In this document: in pieces, positions 20,101-29,401 of the stretch
Layout of the letters: the number at the start of each line of letters is the position of its first letter
Position numbering within the stretch: position 1 is the first letter of the stretch
From: an uncultured Pseudomonadota bacterium
Lineage (GTDB): Bacteria; Myxococcota_A; Bradymonadia; Bradymonadales; Bradymonadaceae
Assembly: GCA_913057905.1 (NCBI GenBank)
Contig: CAJXPB010000006.1
Coordinates: 124,001-188,000 of the forward strand
DNA: 64,000 bases
Direction of reading: 5' to 3'
The notes under the pieces: generated by a model
Seen by the model: only the letters and a program-made list of their open reading frames with translations
Database searches by the model: none
What the model was told of the DNA's origin: nothing
Position numbers and translations under genes: made by a program

Positions 20101-23100
20101 ATGGGCCAGACGACCTCCACACAACCGACAATTGAACTCGATGACCGTTCGGCGCGACTGCGCCGGCCGGATACCGAAGAGTCGACGCAGCCGGCAGGTT
20201 CCGACGCCGCCGGGTCGCGCCGCGCCGCCACGTACCGGCCGGCCGACCCCGCGCGGGACCTCCGCACCAGTGTAGCCGAGCTGCGAGATACCCTCCGGGA
20301 CGAAGTCGAACGACGGGACCGGCTCGACCCCGACAGGACGGCCCTGCTGACCGGGGCAGCCCAGTGTGCCGAGGCCCTCGAAGAATACAGGTCGGCACGC
20401 GATCTGCTCGCCCCGCTGGTCCATGACTCTTCTTCGAAGGCCGGCGGCGAACCCGCCCTGGAACGCACGTTTCGACGCATCCTCCGGCAGTTGCGAGACG
20501 AGTCGGGCGCCGTCGTGGACTCGCTCGACGCCCAAGCCGACGAAGCCTGCGGCTCGACCCTCGGCATCGTTCGCCTGGCGGCCGCCCACGAGGCCTGGCT
20601 TCACGGCGACGGCCCCAGCAACGTCCTCGAACGACTGCGCTCGAATCAACCCACCCCGCAGGAAGGGGACTTCAGTCTCCTCTGGCACACGGAACTCGCC
20701 GCGGATTCGCTCCTGGAAGCCGGAGAACTCGAGGCGGCGAAGGACCGTCTCAGCGAGGGCCTCGAGGAATTCCGCCGGCGTGACGCCCAGGATCTCGTTC
20801 AGTTTCTGTCGGGAAGGCTTGCGGTCTGGGAACATCTGACCGGCCATCCCGAACGAGCGGCGCTGAGGCTGGAGGGACAGGTCGAATCCGGCCGGGTCGG
20901 CGGAGATCTGCTCGAACTCTGGGTGGCTGCACGCCGCGAGTGCGGCCAGACCCACCCGGCGGCCGACGTCGTCGACCGGCTTCCCGACGACCACGTCTTT
21001 CGTTCGGCCTGGATGACCATCGGCCTCGAGACTGGCACCGACGTCGCTGGGGAGTTGTTCGGAGATTCTCCGGGCATCGAGAAGCTGGATCGGACCGCCC
21101 TGGAATCCGGCTTTCTGCAGTGGGAAGAGAATTCGGATTCAATGGGGGCCGAGCAGGCCGCCCGAGTCCTCGACAAACTGGCCGACACGGCGCCCGACGA
21201 CTCCCGGCGCGCCACCTGGCTGGTCCATCTCGGCGAGGTGTATGAACACGTCGACGAAAACCCCGACGCGGCCGCAGATGCATGGGACCGAGCGCTCGAC
21301 GCTGACCCCGGCTGTCGGGCCGCGTTGCGCCGGGTCGTCCGGCTGGCACGGCGTGGCGACGACCCCCAACGGCTCGCTCGATTGCTGGTCCACCGGCTGG
21401 AACACCTGGACGGCGAAGAGACCGCCACACATCTGGAGTTGGCACGCCTCTTCGAAGCGAAGCTGGACCGCCCCCGCGAGAGCCTCTCACACTACCGGGC
21501 CGTCCTCGACATGGAGGACTGGCACCTGGGCGCTCTAAAGGGCGCAATCCGGCAGCTCAACCACCAGAAAGACTGGCGCGGACTGGCCGACCTGCTGGTG
21601 GAGATGAGTGGGCGAGCCCCCACCGACCGAGAGGCGGCTCACCTGCTCAATCAACTCGCCGAAGTCGCCGACGAACATCTGGAGGATGCCGACCTGGCAG
21701 CCGAGGCGTACCGCCGGGCCCTGTCGATCTCGAGCGCACGGCGCCACGAGTGGGCCAACATGGGGCGGCTCTTTCACGATGAATCACGCTGGGAAGACCT
21801 TCGAGACCTGAATCTTCGCGAGATCGAAACATGTGATTCCACTCATCGGCGGGCCGAACTCGCCGCGTCGGCCGGCCATCTGGCGGAACGCGCCGAACGT
21901 TCCGACGATGCGGAGCAAGACTACAGGCGAGCGCTCTCCGAAGATCCGACCCACGTCGAAGGCGTCCAGAGGCTTCAACGTCTGCTCGAAAGGCAGGGCC
22001 GCTGGAACTCGGTCGCCGCTCTCATCGATCAACAGGTGACCGCGACACAACAGGAATCGCTGGCGCGTCGCCGCATGGCAGAGCTGGCGGAACTCGTCGA
22101 ATATCGACTCGATAGCCCCGAGAGAGCCCTGGAGATCTGGGGACAAATCTCGGAGCGCTGGCCCGAAGATCTCGACGCCCTCCAGCAGCGGACGCGTCTC
22201 GGTCGACGCCTGAACAGGTGGCACGAGGTCTGTGATCTTCTGGAAGAGCGGGCCGCACTGAGCGACGGCACGGTACGTGGGGACCTTCTCGGACGGCTCG
22301 GGCTCGTACTCGAATGGAAACTCGAATGCCCCGACGCCGCCTGCGACGTGTATTTCGACGCACTCGCCGCCGACCCCGACAACCCACAGTGGCTCGACGG
22401 GGTGGCGCGCACCTGGGCGTCCTCCAAGAACGCACCATCCGATATGGCCGACCGGCTGGAGGATCGCTTGCTCGATGGCATCTCCGAGGACGTCCGAGAC
22501 GCCTATTTCAAAACCATGGCACGGCTGCGAGAGCGCTCCGAGACCGACGTCGAAGCCAGCCGCGGCTACCGCATGCACGGTCAACGGGAGAGTCTCGAAA
22601 ACCAGATGGCGTTGAGATTCGCCATGGCATCCAGCGGGGAACGGGCCGAACTGACTCAAGCTCGTCGCACGACTGTACACCATCCGCTCGAACAGGTCGC
22701 CAACGCCCGCATGGCTCAACCGGCCGAGGAGACCCGCAACGTCCTGCAGGCCCTCGACCGACGGTTCACCGACGCCGAGCGGGATTTTCTCGCCGGAGAA
22801 CTCCCGCCCTCGATCATCTTTGAACTCGAGGAAGCCTCTCCAGACGTGAGGGTTTCATCGCTTCTGGACCGACTGACCGACGGAGAGGGGCTGCCAGAGT
22901 ACGATCCGGCGGAGACCTCGCTGGTGGAGGCCCGACTGAAGGCCAGGGTAGGCCGGGCCGAGGAAGACTTCGGCGCCTTCATTCATTGGACGGGCCACGA
23001 ACTCGCCGCACGTCGGAGTCGAAGTGGATTCACCGAACGGCTCCTCGACGCCGCCCGCGTGGCGATCGATTCCGACCACCGCGAGATCGCACAACGTTGG

Positions 23101-25176
23101 CATCGGACCGCCGCGATGGCGGCCTGCCCACGACTGGATCGCGACGACGGTCAACCCTCGCCACGGACGCTCGAAGGCGACGTGGGCTTCGAACTTCTCG
23201 ACCGTCTCCACGGTGCGCTGGAGTCGACGGAGCAGTGGCCCCTTCTGGCAGCCTGCCTGGAATCCCAACTGGAGGACCACGACACGGGCCCGGGCCGCAA
23301 ACTGGAGTTGTTCGAACTCCTCGGTGACACCCGCGAACAACACCTCGGTGACCCGGAGGCGGCCCGACGGGCGTTTCTGGCGTGCTGGGACCTCGGCGGC
23401 CGCCCGGAACACCTCGAAAACGTGGTGCGTCTCGACCGGGAGCTCGGCGACCGCGAAATGGCGCTTCGACATCAGCGCGAGCACCTGGACACGCTCTCTG
23501 AAGAGGGCGCGCAGGCGGCGCGACTCCTTCAGTCGGGCATTCGTCTGGCGGACCTTCTGTTGGGCGACCCGGAGGACCGCCGGGAGGGGATCGAGCTGCT
23601 CGAAGCTTTGGATGACGAGTTTTCGGACCTGCGGGGACACGAAACCGTACTCCGGATGCTGGCGTACGCGTACTGCGACGCCGACCAGCCCCACGAGGCC
23701 GTCGAGGCCTTCCAGCGAGTCCTCAAATTCAAGGTCACTCGAGAGGAGCGCGGCGACTGGCAGACCCTCATCGATCTGTACGACCGAGATCTCGACGACC
23801 CCGAGACCGCCTACGGCCTGCAGTGGCGCATCGTTCGAAGCTTTCCGACCTCAGAGCCGGCGCTCGACCGGCTGCTCGACCTGGCGAAACGCTCGGACCG
23901 ACTCGAGGATTGTCTCGGCCAACTCGAATCCCTGGCGGGTGAGCGTTCCTCGAAGGCGCGCCAGACGTTGTTGGTTCGCGCGGGAGCTCTGGCGGCACGG
24001 GGGCTGAACCGGCCCGAAAAGGCGGCCACGCTATACGACCGGTGTCTGGCGTCGCTGACGAACGACGACGAGAGTGCGGCCCGCTCCGACGACCCGGCGG
24101 TGAGTTCAGTCCTCCGCTCCAAGGTCCAAGCCCTCGCCAAAACCCGCGGCCGATACGAGGAGACGGTCGATACGTTCCGCGCACTGCTCGGCCGGCAGCC
24201 CCTGTGTACCGAAGCCCACCGGGTGATGGCCGACGTATTCGAACGACAGCAGGACTACGGGAGAGCTCGGCTGGCCAAACAGGTCGTCGCCGCGGTGGCC
24301 GGTGAATCCGGCGGGCAGACCCACCGCACCAAATCGAAACCGGCACGCCAGATCGACGACGAGATGGTCGAGGCGTACCTGCTCCCCGACCGGCTCGATG
24401 CCGGCGTCTTTCACACGCTTCGTCAGGCGATGCCGCTGGCACGCAAGATCTTCGACGACGCCCTCCCGCAGGGACAGGTACTGGACAGCCAGCAGGTCTC
24501 GAGCATCTGCGGGTCCGAAGCTCGTCGAGAGCTCGAGACGAGCCTAGAGGCCTTCGAATTGGGGCGTACCACCGTCGACTGCGGCGACAATGGCCCGCCG
24601 TCTCCCCAAATCATCGGTGCAAGTCGGCCGCGAATCTGGTTCCAGGCCGATCAACTCAAGGAGATGTCACCGGCCGAACGCCGATTCGCCGCCGGGTACG
24701 CCGGCGCTCTGGCGTGGTCGGGCCTGGCGCCTCTGACGAATCTGGATGGCCGCCAGATGTGGCACCTCATCGAAGGGACATGGCTTCGACAGACCGGTGA
24801 CGGCTTTTCCGACCGGGTCGACGTCGAGAGCCAACAGGCCTCGGACGCGGTCAGTAGCCCGTTTTTGACGATGGCCCGCAGACGCTTGATGCACGCCGTC
24901 GAACCCATCGAAGAACAGATGGCCGACGTCCCCTGCGAACTCTGGCCCGACGATGTGGAGGCCTACGCGGCCCGAACCGGCCTGGTCTTGTGCGGCGACA
25001 TCTACGCTGGCATCCGCTGTCTGCTTCGGTTTCGCGGCTGGGGACTCGGATTCGACGCCCCGGAGACCCGGAATCGACTCGAGCGCACCGACCTCGTCGG
25101 CCGCCTCATCGAATTCGCCTTCTCCGACGCCTACAAGAACGCCCGATACGAGCTCGGACTGGGGCCTAAAAGTTAG
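20101..25176 (+). CDS. Very large TPR-repeat protein
   Basis: A 1691-residue protein without signal peptide or membrane helix. An Arg/Asp-rich start (1-60) is followed by a long array of tetratricopeptide-type helical pairs, for example AADAWDRALDADPGCRAAL, AEAYRRALSISS and EQDYRRALSEDPTHVEGV. The array spans most of residues 60-1410. The last 270 residues are not repeats: they contain SPAERRFAAGYAGALAW and a short hydrophobic segment, and look like a separate globular domain. Similar large TPR proteins are typical of Myxococcota-like bacteria. Cytoplasmic scaffold or bookkeeping role is a guess; I do not recognise a named family. It starts 91 bases after the metallopeptidase gene. Confidence 0.75.
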   Translation: MGQTTSTQPTIELDDRSARLRRPDTEESTQPAGSDAAGSRRAATYRPADPARDLRTSVAELRDTLRDEVERRDRLDPDRTALLTGAAQCAEALEEYRSARDLLAPLVHDSSSKAGGEPALERTFRRILRQLRDESGAVVDSLDAQADEACGSTLGIVRLAAAHEAWLHGDGPSNVLERLRSNQPTPQEGDFSLLWHTELAADSLLEAGELEAAKDRLSEGLEEFRRRDAQDLVQFLSGRLAVWEHLTGHPERAALRLEGQVESGRVGGDLLELWVAARRECGQTHPAADVVDRLPDDHVFRSAWMTIGLETGTDVAGELFGDSPGIEKLDRTALESGFLQWEENSDSMGAEQAARVLDKLADTAPDDSRRATWLVHLGEVYEHVDENPDAAADAWDRALDADPGCRAALRRVVRLARRGDDPQRLARLLVHRLEHLDGEETATHLELARLFEAKLDRPRESLSHYRAVLDMEDWHLGALKGAIRQLNHQKDWRGLADLLVEMSGRAPTDREAAHLLNQLAEVADEHLEDADLAAEAYRRALSISSARRHEWANMGRLFHDESRWEDLRDLNLREIETCDSTHRRAELAASAGHLAERAERSDDAEQDYRRALSEDPTHVEGVQRLQRLLERQGRWNSVAALIDQQVTATQQESLARRRMAELAELVEYRLDSPERALEIWGQISERWPEDLDALQQRTRLGRRLNRWHEVCDLLEERAALSDGTVRGDLLGRLGLVLEWKLECPDAACDVYFDALAADPDNPQWLDGVARTWASSKNAPSDMADRLEDRLLDGISEDVRDAYFKTMARLRERSETDVEASRGYRMHGQRESLENQMALRFAMASSGERAELTQARRTTVHHPLEQVANARMAQPAEETRNVLQALDRRFTDAERDFLAGELPPSIIFELEEASPDVRVSSLLDRLTDGEGLPEYDPAETSLVEARLKARVGRAEEDFGAFIHWTGHELAARRSRSGFTERLLDAARVAIDSDHREIAQRWHRTAAMAACPRLDRDDGQPSPRTLEGDVGFELLDRLHGALESTEQWPLLAACLESQLEDHDTGPGRKLELFELLGDTREQHLGDPEAARRAFLACWDLGGRPEHLENVVRLDRELGDREMALRHQREHLDTLSEEGAQAARLLQSGIRLADLLLGDPEDRREGIELLEALDDEFSDLRGHETVLRMLAYAYCDADQPHEAVEAFQRVLKFKVTREERGDWQTLIDLYDRDLDDPETAYGLQWRIVRSFPTSEPALDRLLDLAKRSDRLEDCLGQLESLAGERSSKARQTLLVRAGALAARGLNRPEKAATLYDRCLASLTNDDESAARSDDPAVSSVLRSKVQALAKTRGRYEETVDTFRALLGRQPLCTEAHRVMADVFERQQDYGRARLAKQVVAAVAGESGGQTHRTKSKPARQIDDEMVEAYLLPDRLDAGVFHTLRQAMPLARKIFDDALPQGQVLDSQQVSSICGSEARRELETSLEAFELGRTTVDCGDNGPPSPQIIGASRPRIWFQADQLKEMSPAERRFAAGYAGALAWSGLAPLTNLDGRQMWHLIEGTWLRQTGDGFSDRVDVESQQASDAVSSPFLTMARRRLMHAVEPIEEQMADVPCELWPDDVEAYAARTGLVLCGDIYAGIRCLLRFRGWGLGFDAPETRNRLERTDLVGRLIEFAFSDAYKNARYELGLGPKS

Positions 25177-25281
25177 CGGAGATCGACAGTCGACTGCGGA
25201 AGGGGGGGTTGGAATCTGCAGGTAGCTGGAGATGCCGACACGATCTTGATCCGGCGTGCGCCCGATGGTCATCCCGGTCTC

Positions 25282-25303
25282 GCGAGGCGCTGCGGCGCCT
25301 CGC
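25282..25303. repeat. Perfect GC-rich inverted repeat
   Basis: GCGAGGCGC, a TGCG loop and GCGCCTCGC form a perfect 9-bp stem. There is no T-tract on either side, so it is not a standard intrinsic terminator. It could still stall transcription after the TPR gene or be a REP-like element. Confidence 0.7.
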
Positions 25304-25320
25304 AGCGAACCGGGCGATCA

Positions 25321-25353
25321 CGCGGCGTGTCGCGCCCCAGACGCGCCGCCGCG
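25321..25353. repeat. Second GC-rich inverted repeat
   Basis: CGCGGCG pairs with CGCCGCG across a 19-base spacer that itself contains a CGCG/CGCG inner stem. It lies 17 bases after the first hairpin and just before the tandem repeat. Confidence 0.5.
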
Positions 25354-25363
25354 GTATAAACAA

Positions 25364-25507
25364 CGTCCAACCTGAACGTCCAACCCAAACGTGACCCGTG
25401 AATCGTGAACGTGTTCGTCCAACCTGAACGTCCAACCTAAACGTGACCCGTGAATCGTGAACGTGTTCGTCCAACCTGAACGTCCAACCTAAACGTGACC
25501 CGTGCTC
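25364..25507. repeat. 52-bp tandem repeat with 13-bp substructure
   Basis: Units begin at 25364, 25416 and 25468, an exact 52-bp period, with about 2.8 copies. Copies 1 and 2 differ at one position; the third diverges near its end. Each unit contains two nearly identical 13-mers (CGTCCAACCTGAA and CGTCCAACCTAAA) followed by two related CGTGA-type segments of 14 and 12 bases. No reading frame is conserved across it. Confidence 0.9.
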
Positions 25508-25600
25508 CGTGCCCCGTCCTCTCCCCGCACAGTTTCAGGGTCCATTCGTTTTTGATACGACCAACGATGCACACTTGCCCTCGAATCGGGTGCGCCCACG

Positions 25601-26257
25601 ATGCCTTCTCCCTCCGTCGAAAACTACCTCAAGTCGATCTACCACCTGGAAGGCCAGGGGGATCATCGCGTCAAAACAAAAGAGCTCGCCGACCAGCTCG
25701 GCGTGTCCCATTCGTCGGTGACCGCGATGTTGAAAAATCTCTCCGAGGAGGGGTTGGTCGACTACGAGCCATATCGCGGCGCGCGACTGACCGAAGAGGG
25801 AGTCAGTTCCGCGCTGAAGGTGATTCGCAACCATCGGCTCATCGAGATCTTTCTGGTCAAAACGCTGGACTACGAATGGGACGAGGTCCACGACGAGGCC
25901 GAACGGTTGGAACACGCCATCAGCGAGACACTCGCCTCGCGGATCGATGCGTTTCTGGGCGAGCCGAGGGTCGATCCCCACGGCGACCCGATCCCGACCG
26001 CCGAGGGTGACATTGACCACCCCGACGGGCGGCCGCTCGACGAGATCGAATCCGGGACGAAGATCCGAATTGAGCGGGTGCTCGATCAGGACCCCGAAGT
26101 CCTCCGGTATCTGGAGAGCATCGGATTGACGCCGCAATCGGTCGTCCAGGTGACGGGCGTCCTGTCGATCGACGGACAGATGACGCTGCAGATCGACGAG
26201 ACCGAGCACACGGTCAGCAAGACGCTGGCGTCACGTCTGCTGGTGACCGAGGCGTGA
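25601..26257 (+). CDS. DtxR/MntR-family metal-dependent transcriptional regulator
   Basis: A 218-residue regulator with three parts: an N-terminal winged helix (1-70; recognition helix in LGVSHSSVTAMLKNLSEEGLV), the metal-binding/dimerisation domain (71-140) and a C-terminal SH3-like FeoA-type domain (about 145-218). Metal ligands align with the family: H78, E82, H97, E101, E104 and H105. E101 stands where iron-type DtxR/IdeR has Cys, as in manganese-type MntR. The position of DtxR Met10/MntR Asp8 is Asn8 here. It would repress manganese uptake or control efflux in response to Mn or Fe. A DtxR-type box is present at 1027-1045 in front of a putative manganese transporter. The start has a weak Shine-Dalgarno. 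Confidence 0.88.
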   Translation: MPSPSVENYLKSIYHLEGQGDHRVKTKELADQLGVSHSSVTAMLKNLSEEGLVDYEPYRGARLTEEGVSSALKVIRNHRLIEIFLVKTLDYEWDEVHDEAERLEHAISETLASRIDAFLGEPRVDPHGDPIPTAEGDIDHPDGRPLDEIESGTKIRIERVLDQDPEVLRYLESIGLTPQSVVQVTGVLSIDGQMTLQIDETEHTVSKTLASRLLVTEA

Positions 26258-26288
26258 GCGCCCAGGCGGAACAACTGCGGAGGTTGAT

Positions 26289-28238
26289 ATGACGCAGGAG
26301 TCCGACAGCAAGCCCGTGCTGGTGTGGGATGGCGACTGCGATTTTTGCCGCCGTTCCGCCGAACGGCTCCGCGATGTCGTCGGCGACGCCCTCGAGATTC
26401 GCCGGTACCAGAACGTTCACGACCGCTTCGAGACCCTGGGTCCGGCGGATTTTCAAGACGCAGTTCACCTGGTGTTTCCCGACGGCGACTTCCGGCGCGG
26501 TGCGGCCGCCATCCTCGCCGCCCACGCCATGGGTCCGGGAACCTCGGGATTCTGGTGGTGGGCCTACCAGTCCGTGCCGGGCGTGGCTGCGGTCGCCGAA
26601 TTCGTCTACGGATTTGTGGCCGACAACCGGAGTCTGGTGGGCCGCTGGTCCCGCAGACTCTTCGGCGAAGATTTGCGCCCGTCGCGCTGGGATATCAGCC
26701 GGTGGCTTTTTCTTCGCTGTCTGGGCCTCGTGGCCCTGATCGCATTTTTGTCGCTGGGCTTTCAGCTAGACGGTCTGGCCGGACCCGACGGCATCGCTCC
26801 GGTTGCCGACACAATCGGCCGCTTCCGCGACGCCGCCTCGGAGCGCGGCTGGTGGGCCGTATTTTCGATGGTCCCGAGTCTGTTTTGGTGGATTGAACCG
26901 ACGACCACCGCGCTCTACCTGTTATGCGGCCTGGGCTGCGTATTCAGCACCACGTTAGTTGCCGGAATCTGGCCGCGTGGGTCGCTGGTGGGGGCCTGGG
27001 TTACGTACCTGTCGTTCGCATCGAGCATCACCCCGTTTATGGGGTATCAGTGGGATTCACTGCTGTTGGAATCCCTCTTTCTGGGGCTCTTTGTGGCCCC
27101 GTCGGGCCTGTGGCCGAAGTGGCGGCCCAAGCGAGTCGGCCGAGCCGCCATCTTCGTGTTTCACTGGCTGGCATTCCGTCTGATGTTTATGTCGGGCGCG
27201 GTGAAGCTGCTGTCGGGCGACGCGACGTGGCGCAACCTGACGGCGCTTCGCTACCACTTCTGGACCCAGCCGATTCCGAACTGGGTCAGTTGGTGGATCG
27301 ATCAATTGCCGGTCGTCGTCCTCGACGCCATGACGCTGGGGACGCTGGTCATCGAACTCGCCGTCCCGTTCTTGATCTTCGCTCCTCGAAAGCTGCGTCA
27401 CGTTGCGGCCCTGTGGCTGGCGATGCTCCAGGGGGCCATCCTGGTCACCGGGAACTACGGCGCCTTCAACCTGTTGACGCTCGCGGTCCTGGTTTTGCTG
27501 GTCGACGACGCGGTGTGGCGGCGCTGGCTACCGTCTATCGCGACCGGCACGCTGGCCGAAGACGTCCCGGACCATCGTCGACTGCCGAGACCGGGGAAGC
27601 TCCGCCGGGGAATGGTCGGCCTGGGGGTCGCCTTCGTTGTCGTCGTTACCACGGTGAACATGACCGCGAGGTTTTCCGGCGCACGCACAGGAGCGGCCGG
27701 TCCCTTTCCCGCCTGGGTGGTGTCGTCGGTGCAGTCGATCAACGGCTTTCGCACGCTGAACAACTACGGACTGTTCGCCGATATGACCGAAAGCCGACCG
27801 GAGTTGCAGATTCAGGGAAGCAGCGACGGCGAAGAGTGGAAGACGTACGGCTTTCGGTGGAAGCCCGGGGATCCGTCGGCAAAGCCGCCGGTGGTCGCTC
27901 CGCACATGCCGCGGCTCGACTGGCAGATGTGGTTCCAGGCGCTGCGCTGGAAGCGCGGCCACGAGATGGGCCGTCGGTGCCCGTGGAGCCGGTGGTACCT
28001 CCAGTTTATGCGGCGTCTGTTGACCGGTGAAGAATCGGTGACCGCACTGCTGGGGGACAATCCGTTTCCCGACGAGCCACCGACGTATCTTCGTACGGTC
28101 GTCTGGTCATACGAGTTCACCGACCTGGGCGCGTCGGACTGGTGGCGCCGGGAGAAGAAGCGCAGCGACTGCCCGGCGCTGACCCTCGACGACGGGACGC
28201 TCAAACCGGTCAAAGCGCCGACCGGCGAGCCCGACTGA
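26289..28238 (+). CDS. DCC thiol oxidoreductase-like domain fused to lipase maturation factor domain
   Basis: A 649-residue membrane protein starting at ATG five bases after GGAGG. Residues 8-125 are a DCC-type thioredoxin-like domain with DGDCDFC (C17, C20). The rest is a multi-helix membrane region related to lipase maturation factor 1, with several Trp-rich helices (about 135-160, 200-225, 250-270, 290-310, 350-400, 430-450), then a soluble C-terminal part with WFQALRW and RYLLT-like segments typical of the family. In animals LMF1 helps fold secreted lipases in the ER; bacterial members are uncharacterised. The fusion suggests thiol-disulfide chemistry linked to protein or lipid maturation in the membrane. 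Confidence 0.85.
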   Translation: MTQESDSKPVLVWDGDCDFCRRSAERLRDVVGDALEIRRYQNVHDRFETLGPADFQDAVHLVFPDGDFRRGAAAILAAHAMGPGTSGFWWWAYQSVPGVAAVAEFVYGFVADNRSLVGRWSRRLFGEDLRPSRWDISRWLFLRCLGLVALIAFLSLGFQLDGLAGPDGIAPVADTIGRFRDAASERGWWAVFSMVPSLFWWIEPTTTALYLLCGLGCVFSTTLVAGIWPRGSLVGAWVTYLSFASSITPFMGYQWDSLLLESLFLGLFVAPSGLWPKWRPKRVGRAAIFVFHWLAFRLMFMSGAVKLLSGDATWRNLTALRYHFWTQPIPNWVSWWIDQLPVVVLDAMTLGTLVIELAVPFLIFAPRKLRHVAALWLAMLQGAILVTGNYGAFNLLTLAVLVLLVDDAVWRRWLPSIATGTLAEDVPDHRRLPRPGKLRRGMVGLGVAFVVVVTTVNMTARFSGARTGAAGPFPAWVVSSVQSINGFRTLNNYGLFADMTESRPELQIQGSSDGEEWKTYGFRWKPGDPSAKPPVVAPHMPRLDWQMWFQALRWKRGHEMGRRCPWSRWYLQFMRRLLTGEESVTALLGDNPFPDEPPTYLRTVVWSYEFTDLGASDWWRREKKRSDCPALTLDDGTLKPVKAPTGEPD

Positions 28239-28268
28239 ACGTTCACACGCACGGGGTCTAGCTGGCGG

Positions 28269-28296
28269 TGGACAGGCCGGAACAGACTGTTATAGT
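28269..28296 (+). promoter_or_regulatory. Sigma-70-type promoter of folD
   Basis: TGGACA, a 16-base spacer and TATAGT, a near-consensus -10. The predicted start is about 55 bases before the folD ATG. Confidence 0.6.
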
Positions 28297-28357
28297 CGCC
28301 GGCGCCGACCGGGATTTTTTCTGAATCCACCCCATTTTGACACTCGACAGCCCCGCC

Positions 28358-29347
28358 ATGACACAGCCATTTGTCGACCGATTTCGCCTCGACATCGACG
28401 CGCTCAGGAAGGCCGAGGAGGGGGCCGACCCGGGAATTCTCGACGGAAGCCGCATCTCCGATGCGCTCGAAGACCAGGTAGCCGAGGTCGTCTCGGCACT
28501 GAATGAACGTGGGCCGGCCCCGACCCTCGCCGTCGTGCGAATCGGAGACGACCCGGCCAGCGAGATCTACGTCAAACACAAGACGAAGGCATGTCGTCGG
28601 CTGGGCATCGAGAGTCGCCACGTCCACCGCAGCGCGGACATCAGCGAATCGGATCTGCTGGGGCTTCTGGACGAGCTGTCGACCGACGAAGAGGTCGACG
28701 GGCTGTTGTTGCAACTGCCGCTCCCCGACCATGTCGACCCGTATCGCTGCATCGAGCACATCGCGCCCACAAAGGACGTCGACGGATTTCACCCCCAGAA
28801 TCTGGGTTGTTTGATGGCCGGGAAGGGCCACCTGGAGGCGTGTACACCGCGCGGCGTCATGACGCTGCTTCGGGCGACGGGCGTCGACATCCAGGGAAAA
28901 AACGCCGTCGTCGTGGGCCGCAGCCGGACCGTGGGCCGTCCGATGGCCCAGATGTTGGTGCGCGCCGATGCGACGGTGACGGTCTGCCATCGGCACACAA
29001 AGGATCTGGCCGCCGAAGTGGGCCGCTCCGACATCGTCGTAGTGGCCACGGGCGTCCCGGAACTGGTGTCGGGAGAATGGATCAAAGAGGGCTCCATCGT
29101 CGTCGACGTGGGTATCAGCCGCGAGGATTCGGGAAGCCTGGTGGGTGACGTAGAATTCGAACCGGCTCGAGAGCGCGCCCAACTCATCACACCGGTCCCC
29201 GGCGGCGTCGGTCCAATGACCGTGGCGACGTTGATGGAAAACACCACTCGCGCCGCCCTGATCCGACGGGGTCTGTGCTGGGACGGAAACCGGCTGGTCA
29301 CCCCCGAAGAGGTCGAAGACGGTGCCTGCGCGGAGTATCGCGCCTGA
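28358..29347 (+). CDS. folD: Methylenetetrahydrofolate dehydrogenase/cyclohydrolase
   Basis: A 329-residue bifunctional cytoplasmic enzyme converting 5,10-methylene-THF to 10-formyl-THF using NADP. Recognisable blocks: IYVKHKTKACRRLGI with the catalytic Lys, DGLLLQLPLPDHVD, KDVDGFHPQNLG, the NADP-site VVGRSRTVGRPMAQ, and TPVPGGVGPMTVATLMENT. It is about 40 residues longer than E. coli FolD, with an N-terminal extension before the usual start. An in-frame TTG 7 codons upstream is possible; neither start has a clear Shine-Dalgarno. Two glycine cleavage genes follow, giving a one-carbon supply cluster. Confidence 0.93.
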   Translation: MTQPFVDRFRLDIDALRKAEEGADPGILDGSRISDALEDQVAEVVSALNERGPAPTLAVVRIGDDPASEIYVKHKTKACRRLGIESRHVHRSADISESDLLGLLDELSTDEEVDGLLLQLPLPDHVDPYRCIEHIAPTKDVDGFHPQNLGCLMAGKGHLEACTPRGVMTLLRATGVDIQGKNAVVVGRSRTVGRPMAQMLVRADATVTVCHRHTKDLAAEVGRSDIVVVATGVPELVSGEWIKEGSIVVDVGISREDSGSLVGDVEFEPARERAQLITPVPGGVGPMTVATLMENTTRAALIRRGLCWDGNRLVTPEEVEDGACAEYRA

Positions 29348-29401
29348 AGAGAACCAGCGCCCATTGAATCGAACCGAACTGACGAAGTTCAGGAGAAGTC
29401 C

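Larger units (their letters stand above)
25177..25600. other. Repeat-filled 424-base intergenic region
   Basis: No convincing gene is visible. The stretch holds two GC-rich hairpins followed by a nested tandem repeat, and only the last 90 bases are available as a conventional leader for the downstream regulator gene. Confidence 0.7.

Noticed and set aside
25364..25507. Possible CRISPR array
   Set aside because: The period is 52 bp with no unique spacers: the whole unit repeats, and no cas gene is present.
29348..29401. Possible glycine riboswitch before gcvT
   Set aside because: The 54-base gap after folD is too short for a glycine aptamer and shows no matching structure.
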